Shown here: positions 40,436-50,663 of the stretch, piece by piece
Layout: each line of letters starts with the position of its first letter
Numbering within the stretch: position 1 is the stretch's first letter
Assembly: GCA_902533625.1 (NCBI GenBank)
Contig: CACAMI010000008.1
Coordinates: 1-64,000 of the forward strand
DNA length: 64,000 bases
Direction of reading: 5' to 3'
Source of the DNA: an uncultured Alphaproteobacteria bacterium
Lineage (GTDB): Bacteria; Pseudomonadota; Alphaproteobacteria; Rhodobacterales; Rhodobacteraceae
Position numbers and translations under genes: made by a program
Notes under the pieces: model-generated
Database searches by the model: none
Seen by the model: only the letters and a program-made list of their open reading frames with translations
Told to the model about the DNA's origin: nothing

Positions 40436-41053
40436 ATGATTGAATGGCAGACCTTTGATAGTTTTATGAACTACGAGCAATCCATATCAAAAATGGAATC
40501 TACTGTAAAAAAAATTATTTGTGGAGAAGCACAGCAGCAAGTCTGGCTACTAGAATACAGCCCGTTATTTACTGCCGGGACATCTTCAAAAACTCATGAT
40601 TTGATAAAAAAAGACCAGTTTCCAATTTACTCTGTAAAAAGAGGTGGCCAATACACCTATCACGGACCTGGTCAAAGGGTAATATATCCACTTCTAAATC
40701 TAAAACACTATAAGATGGATGTGCGCCATTATGTTTGGCTACTAGAAAAATGGATAATAGACACCGTTGCTGAATGCGGAATTCAATGCGAACGCCAAGA
40801 TAAAAGGGTTGGTATTTGGACTTCAAACAATGGCAAAAAAGAGAAAATTGCAGCTATTGGCGTAAGAGTTACCAAGTGGATTTCGTCACATGGTATTTCA
40901 GTAAATATCAATCCCAACTTATCACATTATGAAGGTATTATCCCCTGTGGAATAAAGGATCAGGGGGTCACATCACTTTCAAAGCTAGGGGTAAATATAT
41001 CCTTTAGTGAGTTCGACCAAGTATTGAAAAGGCAGTTTTTTAAAAATTTTTAA
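40436..41053 (+). CDS. lipB: octanoyltransferase LipB
   Basis: Lipoyl(octanoyl) transferase, which moves octanoyl groups from acyl carrier protein to apo-enzymes such as pyruvate dehydrogenase E2 in lipoate synthesis. Motifs: SVKRGGQYTYHGPGQRVIYP (the RGGxxTxHxPGQ block), KIAAIGVRVTKW (the conserved lysine) and EGIIPCGIKDQGVTSL (the catalytic cysteine). At 205 aa it is normal. The last codons lie within a perfect 30-nt palindrome at 41032-41061. Confidence 0.96.
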   Translation: MIEWQTFDSFMNYEQSISKMESTVKKIICGEAQQQVWLLEYSPLFTAGTSSKTHDLIKKDQFPIYSVKRGGQYTYHGPGQRVIYPLLNLKHYKMDVRHYVWLLEKWIIDTVAECGIQCERQDKRVGIWTSNNGKKEKIAAIGVRVTKWISSHGISVNINPNLSHYEGIIPCGIKDQGVTSLSKLGVNISFSEFDQVLKRQFFKNF

Positions 41054-41061
41054 AAAACTGC
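41032..41061 (+). terminator. AT-rich palindrome at the lipB end
   Basis: A perfect palindrome, GCAG followed by six T, an A/T core, and six A followed by CTGC. It spans the lipB stop and could form a hairpin with A/T-rich ends. It lacks a clear U tract, so use as an intrinsic terminator between lipB and ctaD is uncertain. Confidence 0.35.
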
Positions 41062-41149
41062 TACATGCGTCCTTCTCGCGCATTGAAAGTTTCTTTAAAA
41101 TTGTTATGTTCTAATCACATAATATTAGATACTTACAGGAATAGTTAAA

Positions 41150-42790
41150 ATGGCAGATGCTACGTTATCTCATGACAACCATCACAAAGTTGGCTTTTTT
41201 ACCAGGTGGTTTATGTCTACAAATCACAAAGATATAGGAATATTATATATTTTTACTGCCGCACTTTTTGGCTTTATAGCTGTTGCATTTACAGTTTACA
41301 TGAGACTTGAGCTTATGGAGCCAGGCGTTCAGTACATGTTACTTGATGGTGAGCCGAATGGTCACCTTTGGAATGTAATGATAACCGGGCACGGGATACT
41401 AATGATGTTTTTTGTTGTGATTCCGGCACTCTTTGGGGGTTTTGGTAACTACTTTATGCCATTAATGATTGGGGCCCCAGATATGGCATTCCCAAGGATG
41501 AACAATCTTTCTTATTGGCTTTTTGTAGCCGGAGCATCCTTAGCAGTTGCGTCCCTTTTAGCTCCTGGAGGAAATGGGCAACTTGGCTCTGGCGTTGGAT
41601 GGGTGCTATACGCACCACTTTCTACTTCTGAGGCTGGAATGTCGATGGATTTAGCTATTTTTGCCATCCATTTATCAGGAGCTTCCTCAATTTTAAGCGC
41701 TATTAACATGATTACGACTTTTTTAAATATGAGAGCTCCCGGAATGTCGATGATGAAGGTGCCTCTATTTCCCTGGTCAATTCTTATTACAGCTTTCTTA
41801 ATTTTACTATCCTTGCCAGTGTTGGCTGGCGCAATAACCATGCTGCTCACAGATCGAAACTTTGGAACCACCTTCTTTGATGCTTCTGGTGGTGGTGATC
41901 CTGTATTGTACCAACATCTTCTTTGGTTTTTTGGGCATCCAGAAGTATATATGATTGTGGTGCCTGGTTTTGGCATTGTAAGCCATGTCATATCTACTTT
42001 CTCTAAAAAGCCAATTTTTGGTTATGTTCCAATGGTATGGGCGATGATAGCAATAGGAGCCCTCGGATTTGTTGTTTGGGCCCACCATATGTATACAGTT
42101 GGCATGTCAGTTACACAACAAGCATACTTTATGCTTGCTACGATGGTTATTGCAGTACCCACTGGAGTAAAGATTTTTTCCTGGATAGCGACAATGTGGG
42201 GAGGATCAATAGAGTTCAAAACCCCAATGCTTTGGGCTGTAGGGTTCATATTTTTATTTACAGTAGGTGGGGTTACCGGAATTGTTTTAGCACAAGCAGG
42301 TATAGATAGAGCTTATCATGATACCTATTATGTTGTTGCACATTTTCATTATGTTATGTCATTAGGAGCCGTTTTTTGTATTTTTGCCGGCATATATTAT
42401 TGGATTGGAAAAATGTCTGGCAGACAATATCCTGAATGGGCTGGAAAATTACACTTTTGGGCCATGTTTATTGGTTCCAATATAACATTTTTCCCACAAC
42501 ATTTTTTGGGCAGACAAGGAATGCCAAGAAGGTACATAGACTACCCTGAGCAGTTTGCACTTTGGAATTATGTATCTTCAATAGGAGCATTCATATCTTT
42601 TGGATCATTTTTGTTTTTCTTTGGTATTATTTTTTATACACTAATGTGGGGCAGGAAAGTTGAAGAAGTTGCCTACTGGGGTGAACACGCAGATACCTTA
42701 GAGTGGACTTTACCAAACCCTCCTCCAGAGCATACCTTTGAAACTTTACCAACAAAAGATATGTGGGAAAAAGAACCGGAATATCACTAA
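41150..42790 (+). CDS. ctaD: cytochrome c oxidase subunit I
   Basis: Catalytic subunit of the aa3-type terminal oxidase in the inner membrane, with twelve spans in 546 aa. Metal ligands are visible: [13 protein letters not shown] (heme a His), [17 protein letters not shown] (CuB His and the cross-linked Tyr), [11 protein letters not shown] (CuB His pair) and [12 protein letters not shown] (heme His pair). [10 protein letters not shown] is also conserved. AGGA lies upstream of the ATG. Subunits II and III are not in the window; the DUF2244 gene follows at 18 nt. Confidence 0.98.
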   Translation: MADATLSHDNHHKVGFFTRWFMSTNHKDIGILYIFTAALFGFIAVAFTVYMRLELMEPGVQYMLLDGEPNGHLWNVMITGHGILMMFFVVIPALFGGFGNYFMPLMIGAPDMAFPRMNNLSYWLFVAGASLAVASLLAPGGNGQLGSGVGWVLYAPLSTSEAGMSMDLAIFAIHLSGASSILSAINMITTFLNMRAPGMSMMKVPLFPWSILITAFLILLSLPVLAGAITMLLTDRNFGTTFFDASGGGDPVLYQHLLWFFGHPEVYMIVVPGFGIVSHVISTFSKKPIFGYVPMVWAMIAIGALGFVVWAHHMYTVGMSVTQQAYFMLATMVIAVPTGVKIFSWIATMWGGSIEFKTPMLWAVGFIFLFTVGGVTGIVLAQAGIDRAYHDTYYVVAHFHYVMSLGAVFCIFAGIYYWIGKMSGRQYPEWAGKLHFWAMFIGSNITFFPQHFLGRQGMPRRYIDYPEQFALWNYVSSIGAFISFGSFLFFFGIIFYTLMWGRKVEEVAYWGEHADTLEWTLPNPPPEHTFETLPTKDMWEKEPEYH

Positions 42791-42808
42791 TCTTGGAAAG
42801 TTCTTTAT

Positions 42809-43300
42809 ATGAAAGAGTGTAGGAACAAAAATAACGATTTTTACCAAATGGAACTTTGGCCTAACAGATCTTTTGAAATCAAAAACATAAAATTTCTGTT
42901 TGGCATATTATGCATTGGATTTGCAGTGCCAATATTACCATTCTTTGGATCCAGCATGGGGACACTTTTACTGCTATTTTCTGTGGCCACACTGATAGCA
43001 TTTTCTTCACTATTCATTCAAAGCTATTCTGGCGGAAATTTAAAGGAAATAGTAAGAATCGATCCAAAAGAGATTTCAGTTATACGTATCGAAGCTAACG
43101 GTAACAAAATTTCTTGGAAAGCTAATAGCTACTGGGCAAGGGTAAAGTTATACCCAGAAGGGCAAATAGTAGAAAATTATTTGACCCTTGTTGGAGGAAA
43201 TAGAGAGATTGAATTAGGCTCCTTCTTAAGCCCAGAAGAAAGAACTTTAGTGAGGGTGAAAATTGAAAATATTCTCAGAAAAATTAAATCTCCTGTTTGA
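42809..43300 (+). CDS. DUF2244 family membrane protein
   Basis: A 163-residue protein of the DUF2244 family. Two close spans (FLFGILCIGFAVPILPFFG and GTLLLLFSVATLIAFSSLFI) follow a short N-terminal strand with YQMELWPNRSFEI, and a beta-rich domain with SWKANSYWARVKLYPE follows. DUF2244 genes commonly sit near cytochrome oxidase genes in Alphaproteobacteria, and here it follows ctaD, so an oxidase-assembly role is inferred only from neighbourhood. Confidence 0.85.
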   Translation: MKECRNKNNDFYQMELWPNRSFEIKNIKFLFGILCIGFAVPILPFFGSSMGTLLLLFSVATLIAFSSLFIQSYSGGNLKEIVRIDPKEISVIRIEANGNKISWKANSYWARVKLYPEGQIVENYLTLVGGNREIELGSFLSPEERTLVRVKIENILRKIKSPV

Positions 43301-43371
43301 CCTAATAATTATTTATTGAATTATTACGTTTCTTTTACTAACTTCCGTTGTAATAATCAGGGATGATTTAG

Positions 43372-44211
43372 ATGAAATATTTTCCATTAATATATGAAAA
43401 TAAAGAAGCTTGGCTTTTCAGTAAAACCAAAAAAATAACACTTATCGGCATGTCTGGGTTAGGCAAAACCTTTATATCCCACATTTTACATGTCAAGCAT
43501 GGTTGGCTTCATTATTCGGTAGATTTCAGAATTGGTTCTAATTATTTACGTGAATCTATTTTTGAGACCTGTGGAAAAACAAACATTTCCTTAAATGAAA
43601 GAAGCTTTTCCATCAAGGACCTATCTTTACTATCTAAATATCTAGGAAAACCAGGAAATCCGTCTGCCAATGGCTTAGATTTTTCTGAATATATGAAAAG
43701 ACAAAACGAGCATCGAGCTGCAGAAATATCTTCTATGCTGGACATTCCCGATTATATAAATACACACCTAAAAGCTCCAAAAACTAATTTCGTATGCGAC
43801 ACTTCTGGTTCATTATGTGAAATAGTTGACCCCCAGGACCCAAAGGATCCAATTCTATCCAGGATTGCTGAGCAGACACTAATCATATTAATTAAAGAAA
43901 CAGATTCCGAAATGACCAAATTAAAGGACCGGTTCAAAAAAGAACCTAAACCTATGTATTATAAGGAAGATTTTTTAAAGAAGACATGGAGAGATTTTTG
44001 TATCCAAAAAAATATTAGTGGTAACCAAGTTGACCCTGATGAATTTTCCTTATATGGCTTTGAAAAACTCATTTCTCACAGACGACCAATCTATGATTTG
44101 ATAGCTAAAAACTGGGGTATAGAAATTCCTTTTACTGAAATAAGTAAAATTAAATCTGCTTCCGATCTAAATAAACTAATTTATCAATTCTTACCTGAAA
44201 CGAAAGACTGA
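43372..44211 (+). CDS. P-loop ATPase of unknown function
   Basis: A 279-residue soluble protein with a Walker A motif [15 protein letters not shown] near residues 23-37. The order of blocks ([58 protein letters not shown]) resembles an uncharacterised alphaproteobacterial ATPase group that I know only by its pattern. It contains a distinct helical C-terminal domain ([23 protein letters not shown]). It precedes metA by 7 nt and may be cotranscribed with it. No function assigned. Confidence 0.7.
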   Translation: MKYFPLIYENKEAWLFSKTKKITLIGMSGLGKTFISHILHVKHGWLHYSVDFRIGSNYLRESIFETCGKTNISLNERSFSIKDLSLLSKYLGKPGNPSANGLDFSEYMKRQNEHRAAEISSMLDIPDYINTHLKAPKTNFVCDTSGSLCEIVDPQDPKDPILSRIAEQTLIILIKETDSEMTKLKDRFKKEPKPMYYKEDFLKKTWRDFCIQKNISGNQVDPDEFSLYGFEKLISHRRPIYDLIAKNWGIEIPFTEISKIKSASDLNKLIYQFLPETKD

Positions 44212-44218
44212 ATCTATC

Positions 44219-45139
44219 ATGCCAATAAAGATACCAGAAAGCCTACCTGCCAAAAAGACACTAATGAATGAAGGCGTAATGGTAATGTCCGATTTGGATG
44301 CTGATCGGCAGGATATTCGACCATTAAAGATAGGCCTATTAAATCTTATGCCACAAAAAATTCAAACTGAAACCCAATTTGCAAGGCTTATTGGAGCAAC
44401 TCCCCTCCAAATTGAATTTAGCTTAATTAATGTCAGTACTTATAAGGGTAGAAATACTTCTGAGCAGCATATGGATTCCTTTTACAGGCCATTCACCTCA
44501 CTAAAAGAGGAAAAGTTTGATGGGCTGATAATAACAGGAGCGCCAATAGAGCATCTTGATTTTAATGAAGTGAAATACTGGAATGAATTAATTGAAATTT
44601 TTGAATGGACAAAAACAAATGTTTTCTCCACTCTAGCGGTCTGTTGGGGAGCAATGGCTATGCTGAAATATTTTCACGGCATTGAAAAATACAAGTTGCC
44701 TGAAAAGGCTTTTGGGTGTTTTCGTCACAACAACTTGAGACCTAGCTCTCCATACCTTAGAGGTTTTTCTGATGACTTCATAATACCCGTCAGCCGATGG
44801 ACAGAAATAAGGAGTGAAGATATTTCAACTAACGACAATCTTGATCTACTAATTACTTCACAAGAGGTAGGTCCATGCCTAGTTTCAGAAAAAAGGACTA
44901 AGAACCTGTATATTTTTAATCACCTTGAATATGACAGCCTTACGCTAAAAAACGAGTATGACCGAGATGTATCTGAAAATATATCAACTAGTATACCAAA
45001 AAATTATTTTCCAGATGATGATGCGAATAAAACACCAGAGAATCGGTGGAGAAGTCATGCCCACCTACTATATGGAAATTGGATAAACGAGATATACCAA
45101 GACACCCCTTATGACATTTCAAATATTGGGAAACTATAA
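44219..45139 (+). CDS. metA: homoserine O-acyltransferase MetA
   Basis: Cytoplasmic homoserine O-acyltransferase that activates homoserine for methionine synthesis. Motifs: [46 protein letters not shown] (nucleophile Cys in AVCWGA), ISVSR-like PVSRWTEI and [13 protein letters not shown] (catalytic His and Glu). At 306 aa it is typical. Many alphaproteobacterial members use acetyl-CoA rather than succinyl-CoA, so acyl specificity is not settled by sequence. It is followed at 12 nt by an alpha/beta hydrolase gene. Confidence 0.95.
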   Translation: MPIKIPESLPAKKTLMNEGVMVMSDLDADRQDIRPLKIGLLNLMPQKIQTETQFARLIGATPLQIEFSLINVSTYKGRNTSEQHMDSFYRPFTSLKEEKFDGLIITGAPIEHLDFNEVKYWNELIEIFEWTKTNVFSTLAVCWGAMAMLKYFHGIEKYKLPEKAFGCFRHNNLRPSSPYLRGFSDDFIIPVSRWTEIRSEDISTNDNLDLLITSQEVGPCLVSEKRTKNLYIFNHLEYDSLTLKNEYDRDVSENISTSIPKNYFPDDDANKTPENRWRSHAHLLYGNWINEIYQDTPYDISNIGKL

Positions 45140-45151
45140 AGGAAAAATCAT

Positions 45152-46015
45152 ATGAAAGACTATGATTTTGTCCAAAAAATTGCCACTGATCCAAGTGGTA
45201 CATTAAGTTATGTCGAATCCAATAGGAACTCTATGAAGCCCAAAACAATTTTACTTATTCATGGGATCAGTGCGAACTGGCGAGACTGGAAAACTTCTAT
45301 GTTAGATGAAATATCAATGCTAGGTTATAGAACTATAGCAATTGATAGACCTGGAATGGGTGAATCTAATCGAAGATCTGAGGTAATTTCATTAGAGGAT
45401 CAAGCATCTCTAATAATGAGAATTATCAGATTACTTGACTCTAAGCCTCTACTGATAATGGGACACAGCTATGGAGGATCTCTTGCTCTGAAGATGGCAT
45501 TAAATTATCAAAATGATATAAGTGGTCTGATTTTATTAGCAGCGCCAACACATCCTTGGATTGGGGGATTAGGCCTACTTTATGACATTCTAGGATTTCC
45601 ACTATTCACAAAAATTGGAACAAAATTTATTTCATTATATAAGCCCGAAAGACTAATAAGTTCTACCCTAATTGATATTTTTTGCCCTCAGAAAATTCCT
45701 ACTAATTATCGAGAAGAACTGAATATAGGATTAACATTACGGCAAAAATCTTTGGAATGGATAATTAAAGATGCAAAAATGCTGAAAGCATCTTTAGCTA
45801 AAATGTCTGAAAATTATAAACACCTAAATATTCCAATTGAAATATTTCATGGAACTAGTGATAAAATCGTACCCTTTGAACTTCATGCTAAAAATTTTCA
45901 TGAAAAGGTTTTTTCATCTAAACTTACAAAACTGAAAGGCATTGGACATATGCCTCATCATTTTAGAAGGAATATCATCTTGCAATCAATAGTTTCACTC
46001 CTAGTTAAAAGGTAA
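45152..46015 (+). CDS. alpha/beta hydrolase
   Basis: A 287-residue serine hydrolase. Blocks: LLIHGISANWRDW (oxyanion HG), AIDRPGMGES, the nucleophile elbow MGHSYGGSLA (Ser in GHSYG near residue 112), and HGTSDKIVPF plus GIGHMPHHF (Asp and His). The membrane is not implied. Its proximity to metA suggests cotranscription only. Substrate unknown. Confidence 0.9.
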   Translation: MKDYDFVQKIATDPSGTLSYVESNRNSMKPKTILLIHGISANWRDWKTSMLDEISMLGYRTIAIDRPGMGESNRRSEVISLEDQASLIMRIIRLLDSKPLLIMGHSYGGSLALKMALNYQNDISGLILLAAPTHPWIGGLGLLYDILGFPLFTKIGTKFISLYKPERLISSTLIDIFCPQKIPTNYREELNIGLTLRQKSLEWIIKDAKMLKASLAKMSENYKHLNIPIEIFHGTSDKIVPFELHAKNFHEKVFSSKLTKLKGIGHMPHHFRRNIILQSIVSLLVKR

Positions 46016-46097
46016 ATTTCAAATATTTTTAGTATTGAATTTAAATTGCCCAGTCGATAAAGTTCACATATATGAGATTCCTAGATGAGTCAGTAAA

Positions 46098-46892
46098 TTG
46101 ATGAAACACAGTCTTCCAATAAGTCCACAGTTTTATTTAACTGGAAGGCAACCATGCCCATATATAGAAGGTGTTTTTGAAAAAAAACTATTTACCACTC
46201 TTGACGGACAACAGGCACAATCACTGAACGATTCACTTTCTAAACAAGGATTTCGCAGATCTCAAAGCATTATCTACCGCCCTAACTGCCAAAACTGCAC
46301 TCAATGTCGATCTGTTAGAATTTTGGTGGAAAATTATTCTTTTTCAAAATCCGAAAAGAGAATATTAAGGAAAAATAGAAATATAAAGAGATACCAGTGC
46401 GCACCATTGGCAACAGAGGATCAATATGAACTGTTTTCAAAATATTTGAATCAAAGGCATAGTGGCGGAGGCATGTCAGAGATGGATTCCTTTGAGTTTT
46501 CCTCAATGATTGAAGAGAGTAATGTGCATACAAAGCTTTATGAATACTACGATAAAAATGATAAGCTTATAGCTGTTGCCATCACTGATATAATTTCAGA
46601 TGGGCTGTCTATGGTCTATTCATTCTTTGATGTTGGTTTTCCAAAGAAAAGCCTTGGAAAATTTATGATCCTTGACCACATTGAAATTGCTAAGGAAATC
46701 GGTTTAAAGCACTTATACTTAGGGTACCTAATTGAAGACAGTCCAAAAATGAGGTACAAGGCCCAATTCTCCCCATTAGAATATTTTGCGAATGGCAAAT
46801 GGCAAATCTATGGCGAAACCTCCAAAAATGAAACCGAAAACTTAAGTGAGCTTGTTACTCAACTTAATCCGATCTTACTACCTGAATCATAA
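46098..46892 (+). CDS. bpt: aspartate/glutamate leucyltransferase
   Basis: Leucyl-tRNA-protein transferase of the Bpt type, which attaches leucine to proteins with N-terminal Asp or Glu, marking them for ClpS/ClpAP degradation (N-end rule). It has the CPYI, YRPNCQNCTQCRSVRI cysteine cluster in the N-terminal half and the TDIISDGLSMVYSFFDV and KHLYLGYLIEDSPKMRYKAQF segments in the C-terminal half. At 264 aa it is slightly longer than usual. The start is TTG 46098 or ATG 46101. Confidence 0.92.
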   Translation: MMKHSLPISPQFYLTGRQPCPYIEGVFEKKLFTTLDGQQAQSLNDSLSKQGFRRSQSIIYRPNCQNCTQCRSVRILVENYSFSKSEKRILRKNRNIKRYQCAPLATEDQYELFSKYLNQRHSGGGMSEMDSFEFSSMIEESNVHTKLYEYYDKNDKLIAVAITDIISDGLSMVYSFFDVGFPKKSLGKFMILDHIEIAKEIGLKHLYLGYLIEDSPKMRYKAQFSPLEYFANGKWQIYGETSKNETENLSELVTQLNPILLPES

Positions 46893-46931
46893 AAAGACCT
46901 CGACTAGATATTTAACTGAATCAATACTAAG

Positions 46932-49574
46932 TTAAAAACTAAGAGAAATGTCTTGGTGCCCTGACTTGCAACGAGATATTCTGGGTACTAAGAACCGAGG
47001 CAATCTTTCTTGACCCCTTAAGCCGATATGAGAGGCAGTATCATTTTGGAATTCAATCAGCGCAGGTATGATTTTCGGCATGGCATCTTTCCGCCATAAA
47101 ATCTCATTTTCAAGTAGTACTGATGCCTGACCTAATAAATCTGAAGCCTCATCAAAATTTTCTTTTTTAAATTGTTTGCGGGCTTTACTCAACAGCGATT
47201 TAATGCCATTTGCACCCGCTACCGTGCTTAATTTCTTGGAGGTAGCTTTAATTAACTCTTGCTTGGCCTCGTTGTCCAAATTATCAATTTTTGATAAGAG
47301 CTCATCAAAATCACCTTTAAATCTTTCAAACTCGCCTCCAGAAGAAATCAACTTGATTGATTCTGAAATTCCTTCATACGAATCATCCATAGCTCGACGG
47401 AACTTTCTTTGTGCCTTGATCAAATTCTTTAATTTTTCTTGATAGGCTTTGGAAACTGTCTCCCATTCAGACGGGATTGAACTTATTAATTCAACCATTT
47501 GGGTTTCAGAAACCAATACTTCCTCCTCAATGTGATCCAAAGTAGCTTGATCATCTGCAACCTGTTTTTCTCTCTTTAACCTTTTTATCTTTTTTTCAAT
47601 TTTTCTTACTTCTCGTTGAACTATTCTTACTTCCCCATGTTTAACTGAGTATTCGATTGTTGCGTCATCCACAGTCTTTTGTGCAACATTAACATCATAA
47701 AAACTTGGTAAAACTAAAAATGCATTTTCTTGAGCTTCAAGAATTTTGGATCCTATCTTATCTGGCATAATTGAGTAATCAATCTCAGAGAGCCTTTGAA
47801 TAGAAAGGTTTATATTATCACTTTCAGCAACAAGTACTTCTGCCAAATAGTTCTCTACACAATACTGTAATCTTGGGTTCATAGGCGGAGGCGCATTGAA
47901 AGATGACAAATAAAAGCGGTTTGGAAGATAATTTACCAAAGGTGGGAAAGATCCTACTATAACTAAAGCTATGAGTTGTAATATAATAAAAGGTACCACC
48001 CCTTTATAAATATCAATCGTTTTGATTGCTTTCGAAGCCACGCCCCTTAAATAGAACAATGCAAATCCAAAGGGTGGTGTGAGAAAGCTAGTTTGAATAT
48101 TTACTCCAATCATTACTCCTAACCAAACTGCAGTGATATTTGCGCTAGGGTCAGCCAATAAGATTGGAGCTACGATTGGAACAACAACCACTGCTATTTC
48201 AATAAAATCAAGAAAGAAGCCCAAAACAAAAATCACAGCCATGACAACTATGAACTGCGACCAAAATCCTCCAGGTAGGCTCTGCAAAAAATCCTTCACG
48301 TATTCTTCACCACCAAATCCACGGAAAGCAGCTGTAAGCATCGCTGCACCCAGCAAAATGATAAATACCATAGAAGTAGTTTTACATGTTTCAATCATTA
48401 CTTCTCTCAAAGTATTATCTGACACAAAGGTTCTCCAGGTTGACCATCCAATAGCGATTACTAATAGAGCAGTTGCACACAACGCAAAAAGGACAGGTAG
48501 ATAGTTTTGTGTTACTGCCAAATTCTTAACATTCAAGTCATAAAAATTAATAAGTGCTAGAATTGCCAGAATTGACCCTAGCGCAAGAGCCGCCGGATAA
48601 AGGGCGCCTTTCTTCTCCTCATATAATTTGTAACCTGCCATTATTGTTGCACCTACCGCTCCTATTGCGCCAGCCTGATTCACTGTTGCTACACCCGTAA
48701 TTATTGAGCCTAAAACCAGAAAAATAAGTACCAAAGGTGGAACTAATGAAAATAACACCTTAGAAAAAAATTCCCTAGTAAAACCCAAAGGATTTGGTAC
48801 AGCTGGAGCCATAGCGGGTCTAATGAAAGCGGTAATCAGAATATAAGTGAAATAAACCAAGACCAGCACTATGCCAGGTAAAAAGGCCCCTAAAAACATA
48901 TCTCCCGCGGAGGTTGAAGTTACATCTAATGCAGAGGGCATCGTAAATTCACCTGTTGCTGCCTTGTATTGAGCCTGCCGCATGGCAGAAGCTTGATCAG
49001 ACGCTGATCCAAGTTGATCTGCGAGAATAATTAAAACAATTGAAGGTGGAATAATTTGACCCAAAGTTCCAGAAGCACATATCGTACCGGAGGCAAGAGA
49101 AGGAGAGTACTTATTACGCATCATTGAAGGTAACGAAATTAACCCCATTGCCACGACAGTCGCACCTACAATTCCAGTTGTTGCCGCAAGTAGAGCTCCC
49201 ACAAAAACTACAGAAATTCCTAATCCGCCAGGCACTGGCCCAAAAAGTCCAGCCATGGTCATTAGTAAATCTTCTGCTATACGAGATCGTTGCAGCATAA
49301 TCCCCATAAATATGAAAAGTGGAATCGCAATAAGGGTATCACGCTCAAAATCGTAATAGATTGCTCTGAAATTCATGACGCCAGCAGAGAGCCATTCAAC
49401 TGGCCCATCCTGAGCAAAAAATGCTTTTACGTCACCGAAAAAAAGTAACCCAGTGACGGCAGCCAAGCCAATAGTTAATATTGCAGATCCAGGAAGAGCA
49501 AAGGCAACTGGGAATCCAAAGGCCAGTGTCCCCATCATGACAATAAATAAAAGAATTAAAAAATATAACTCCAT
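46932..49574 (-). CDS. TRAP transporter large permease with long C-terminal extension
   Basis: DctM-type permease of a tripartite ATP-independent periplasmic transporter, driven by ion gradients. The first about 565 residues are membrane spans with typical blocks (ATTGIVGATVVAMG, ASGTLGQIIPPSI, FLTPPFGFALFYLRG). The last about 315 residues are unusual: they are soluble, with a strongly predicted coiled coil near 645-720 (REVRKIEKKIKRLKREKQ) and further helices. A normal DctM ends soon after its last span, so the whole protein at 880 aa is about twice as long. It starts 1 nt after dctQ. The cargo is likely an organic acid, given the binding protein. Confidence 0.9.
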   Translation of the reverse strand: MELYFLILLFIVMMGTLAFGFPVAFALPGSAILTIGLAAVTGLLFFGDVKAFFAQDGPVEWLSAGVMNFRAIYYDFERDTLIAIPLFIFMGIMLQRSRIAEDLLMTMAGLFGPVPGGLGISVVFVGALLAATTGIVGATVVAMGLISLPSMMRNKYSPSLASGTICASGTLGQIIPPSIVLIILADQLGSASDQASAMRQAQYKAATGEFTMPSALDVTSTSAGDMFLGAFLPGIVLVLVYFTYILITAFIRPAMAPAVPNPLGFTREFFSKVLFSLVPPLVLIFLVLGSIITGVATVNQAGAIGAVGATIMAGYKLYEEKKGALYPAALALGSILAILALINFYDLNVKNLAVTQNYLPVLFALCATALLVIAIGWSTWRTFVSDNTLREVMIETCKTTSMVFIILLGAAMLTAAFRGFGGEEYVKDFLQSLPGGFWSQFIVVMAVIFVLGFFLDFIEIAVVVVPIVAPILLADPSANITAVWLGVMIGVNIQTSFLTPPFGFALFYLRGVASKAIKTIDIYKGVVPFIILQLIALVIVGSFPPLVNYLPNRFYLSSFNAPPPMNPRLQYCVENYLAEVLVAESDNINLSIQRLSEIDYSIMPDKIGSKILEAQENAFLVLPSFYDVNVAQKTVDDATIEYSVKHGEVRIVQREVRKIEKKIKRLKREKQVADDQATLDHIEEEVLVSETQMVELISSIPSEWETVSKAYQEKLKNLIKAQRKFRRAMDDSYEGISESIKLISSGGEFERFKGDFDELLSKIDNLDNEAKQELIKATSKKLSTVAGANGIKSLLSKARKQFKKENFDEASDLLGQASVLLENEILWRKDAMPKIIPALIEFQNDTASHIGLRGQERLPRFLVPRISRCKSGHQDISLSF

Positions 49575-49575
49575 C

Positions 49576-50583
49576 TTATTTAACTTGCTCCACTTCTATA
49601 TTTTCAGTAGCCTCGTCTCGTTGTTCGAGGCTATTCATGTACCTAATAATATAGTTTGAAAACTGAAAAAGCATTGAAAGTGCAAATATTATTAAAAAGC
49701 CAGACATCAAATACTTTACATACATGCCAAATCCTTGCTGAGTAACTTCAAAATTCAGTAGAGCCAAATTAAAGGGCGATGACTGATTCCATAACCCTCT
49801 TATTAATACAACCCAACACAGTGGAATTCCCAGAATTAAGGAACCAAAGATATTTACATAGGATTTACTTTTTTCGCTAAAATTTGCATATATAACATCA
49901 ACTCGAACATGGCCTTCATGGACAAGAGTGTAGGCACTAGAAAATAAAAATAATCCCGCATACCAAAATCTTACGAGATCCCCCATAAAAGCTTGCTCAT
50001 AAGAAAAAATAAACCTGGTTATTACAATTAGCAATTCACCAAATACAATAAGTAGAGCCAACCATATGAAATCAATTCCGCGCCTGTAAGCTGCTATTAT
50101 TGTTCCAATTAGCAACAGAGGTAAATGGACAAATGTGCCTCTGAAAGCTGGCTTTCCAAGAGATAGTGCTAGATCTTCACCAACAATATTTGGCAAAAGT
50201 CCTTCAATTCTGACGAAAGAAATGAAGGAGTCAACTATTCCAATAAACATAACTGACCAAAATGCAGCCGCTACAATTATCTCCGAACAAGCATTTAATA
50301 AATTTTCGTCTCTCTGCCCAGATCTATTTAAAATAATTATAATTGGAACTAATATAGCTCCGATATAAGAGCACACCTGTAGTAGGCCAAAGGCATAGTC
50401 CCTAGATGAATATTGACTTTGAACAGGCTCAAAAAGATTTGCTCCCAATAATGCTAAAGTTCCAGAAACTCCAGGTAAATCAAAAATAAAAGTTAAAAAA
50501 TTATTACATACAAATGCTGCACCCAAAAATGCACTTGCTAGCGCAATATAGTGCAAAATATTCATATAGGGTAGAGCCTTCAT
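49576..50583 (-). CDS. TRAP transporter small permease
   Basis: DctQ-type small permease, the partner of DctM in the inner membrane. It has more spans than the usual four: about eight hydrophobic segments in 335 aa, as in the large-form small permeases that pair with bigger DctM proteins. The segment RFWYAGLFLFSSAYTLVHEGHVRVDVIYANF carries the DctQ family signature (H-V-R-V-D). It lies 80 nt after dctP, separated by a strong hairpin, and 1 nt before the large permease. Confidence 0.88.
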   Translation of the reverse strand: MKALPYMNILHYIALASAFLGAAFVCNNFLTFIFDLPGVSGTLALLGANLFEPVQSQYSSRDYAFGLLQVCSYIGAILVPIIIILNRSGQRDENLLNACSEIIVAAAFWSVMFIGIVDSFISFVRIEGLLPNIVGEDLALSLGKPAFRGTFVHLPLLLIGTIIAAYRRGIDFIWLALLIVFGELLIVITRFIFSYEQAFMGDLVRFWYAGLFLFSSAYTLVHEGHVRVDVIYANFSEKSKSYVNIFGSLILGIPLCWVVLIRGLWNQSSPFNLALLNFEVTQQGFGMYVKYLMSGFLIIFALSMLFQFSNYIIRYMNSLEQRDEATENIEVEQVK

Positions 50584-50603
50584 TGGATAACCTTAGGTCT
50601 TAT

Positions 50604-50641
50604 TTAAGTTGCAGAGCAAAGATTTTAGCCCTGCAACTTAA
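50604..50641 (-). terminator. intercistronic hairpin between dctP and dctQ
   Basis: An 11-bp perfect inverted repeat, TTAAGTTGCAG (50604-50614) and CTGCAACTTAA (50631-50641), with a 16-nt loop. On the transcribed minus strand it lies just after the dctP stop. Such stem-loops between the abundant binding-protein gene and the permease genes usually stabilise or partly end the mRNA, so that more binding protein is made. Confidence 0.6.
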
Positions 50642-50663
50642 TTTTTCTATGTAATTTTAGAGA

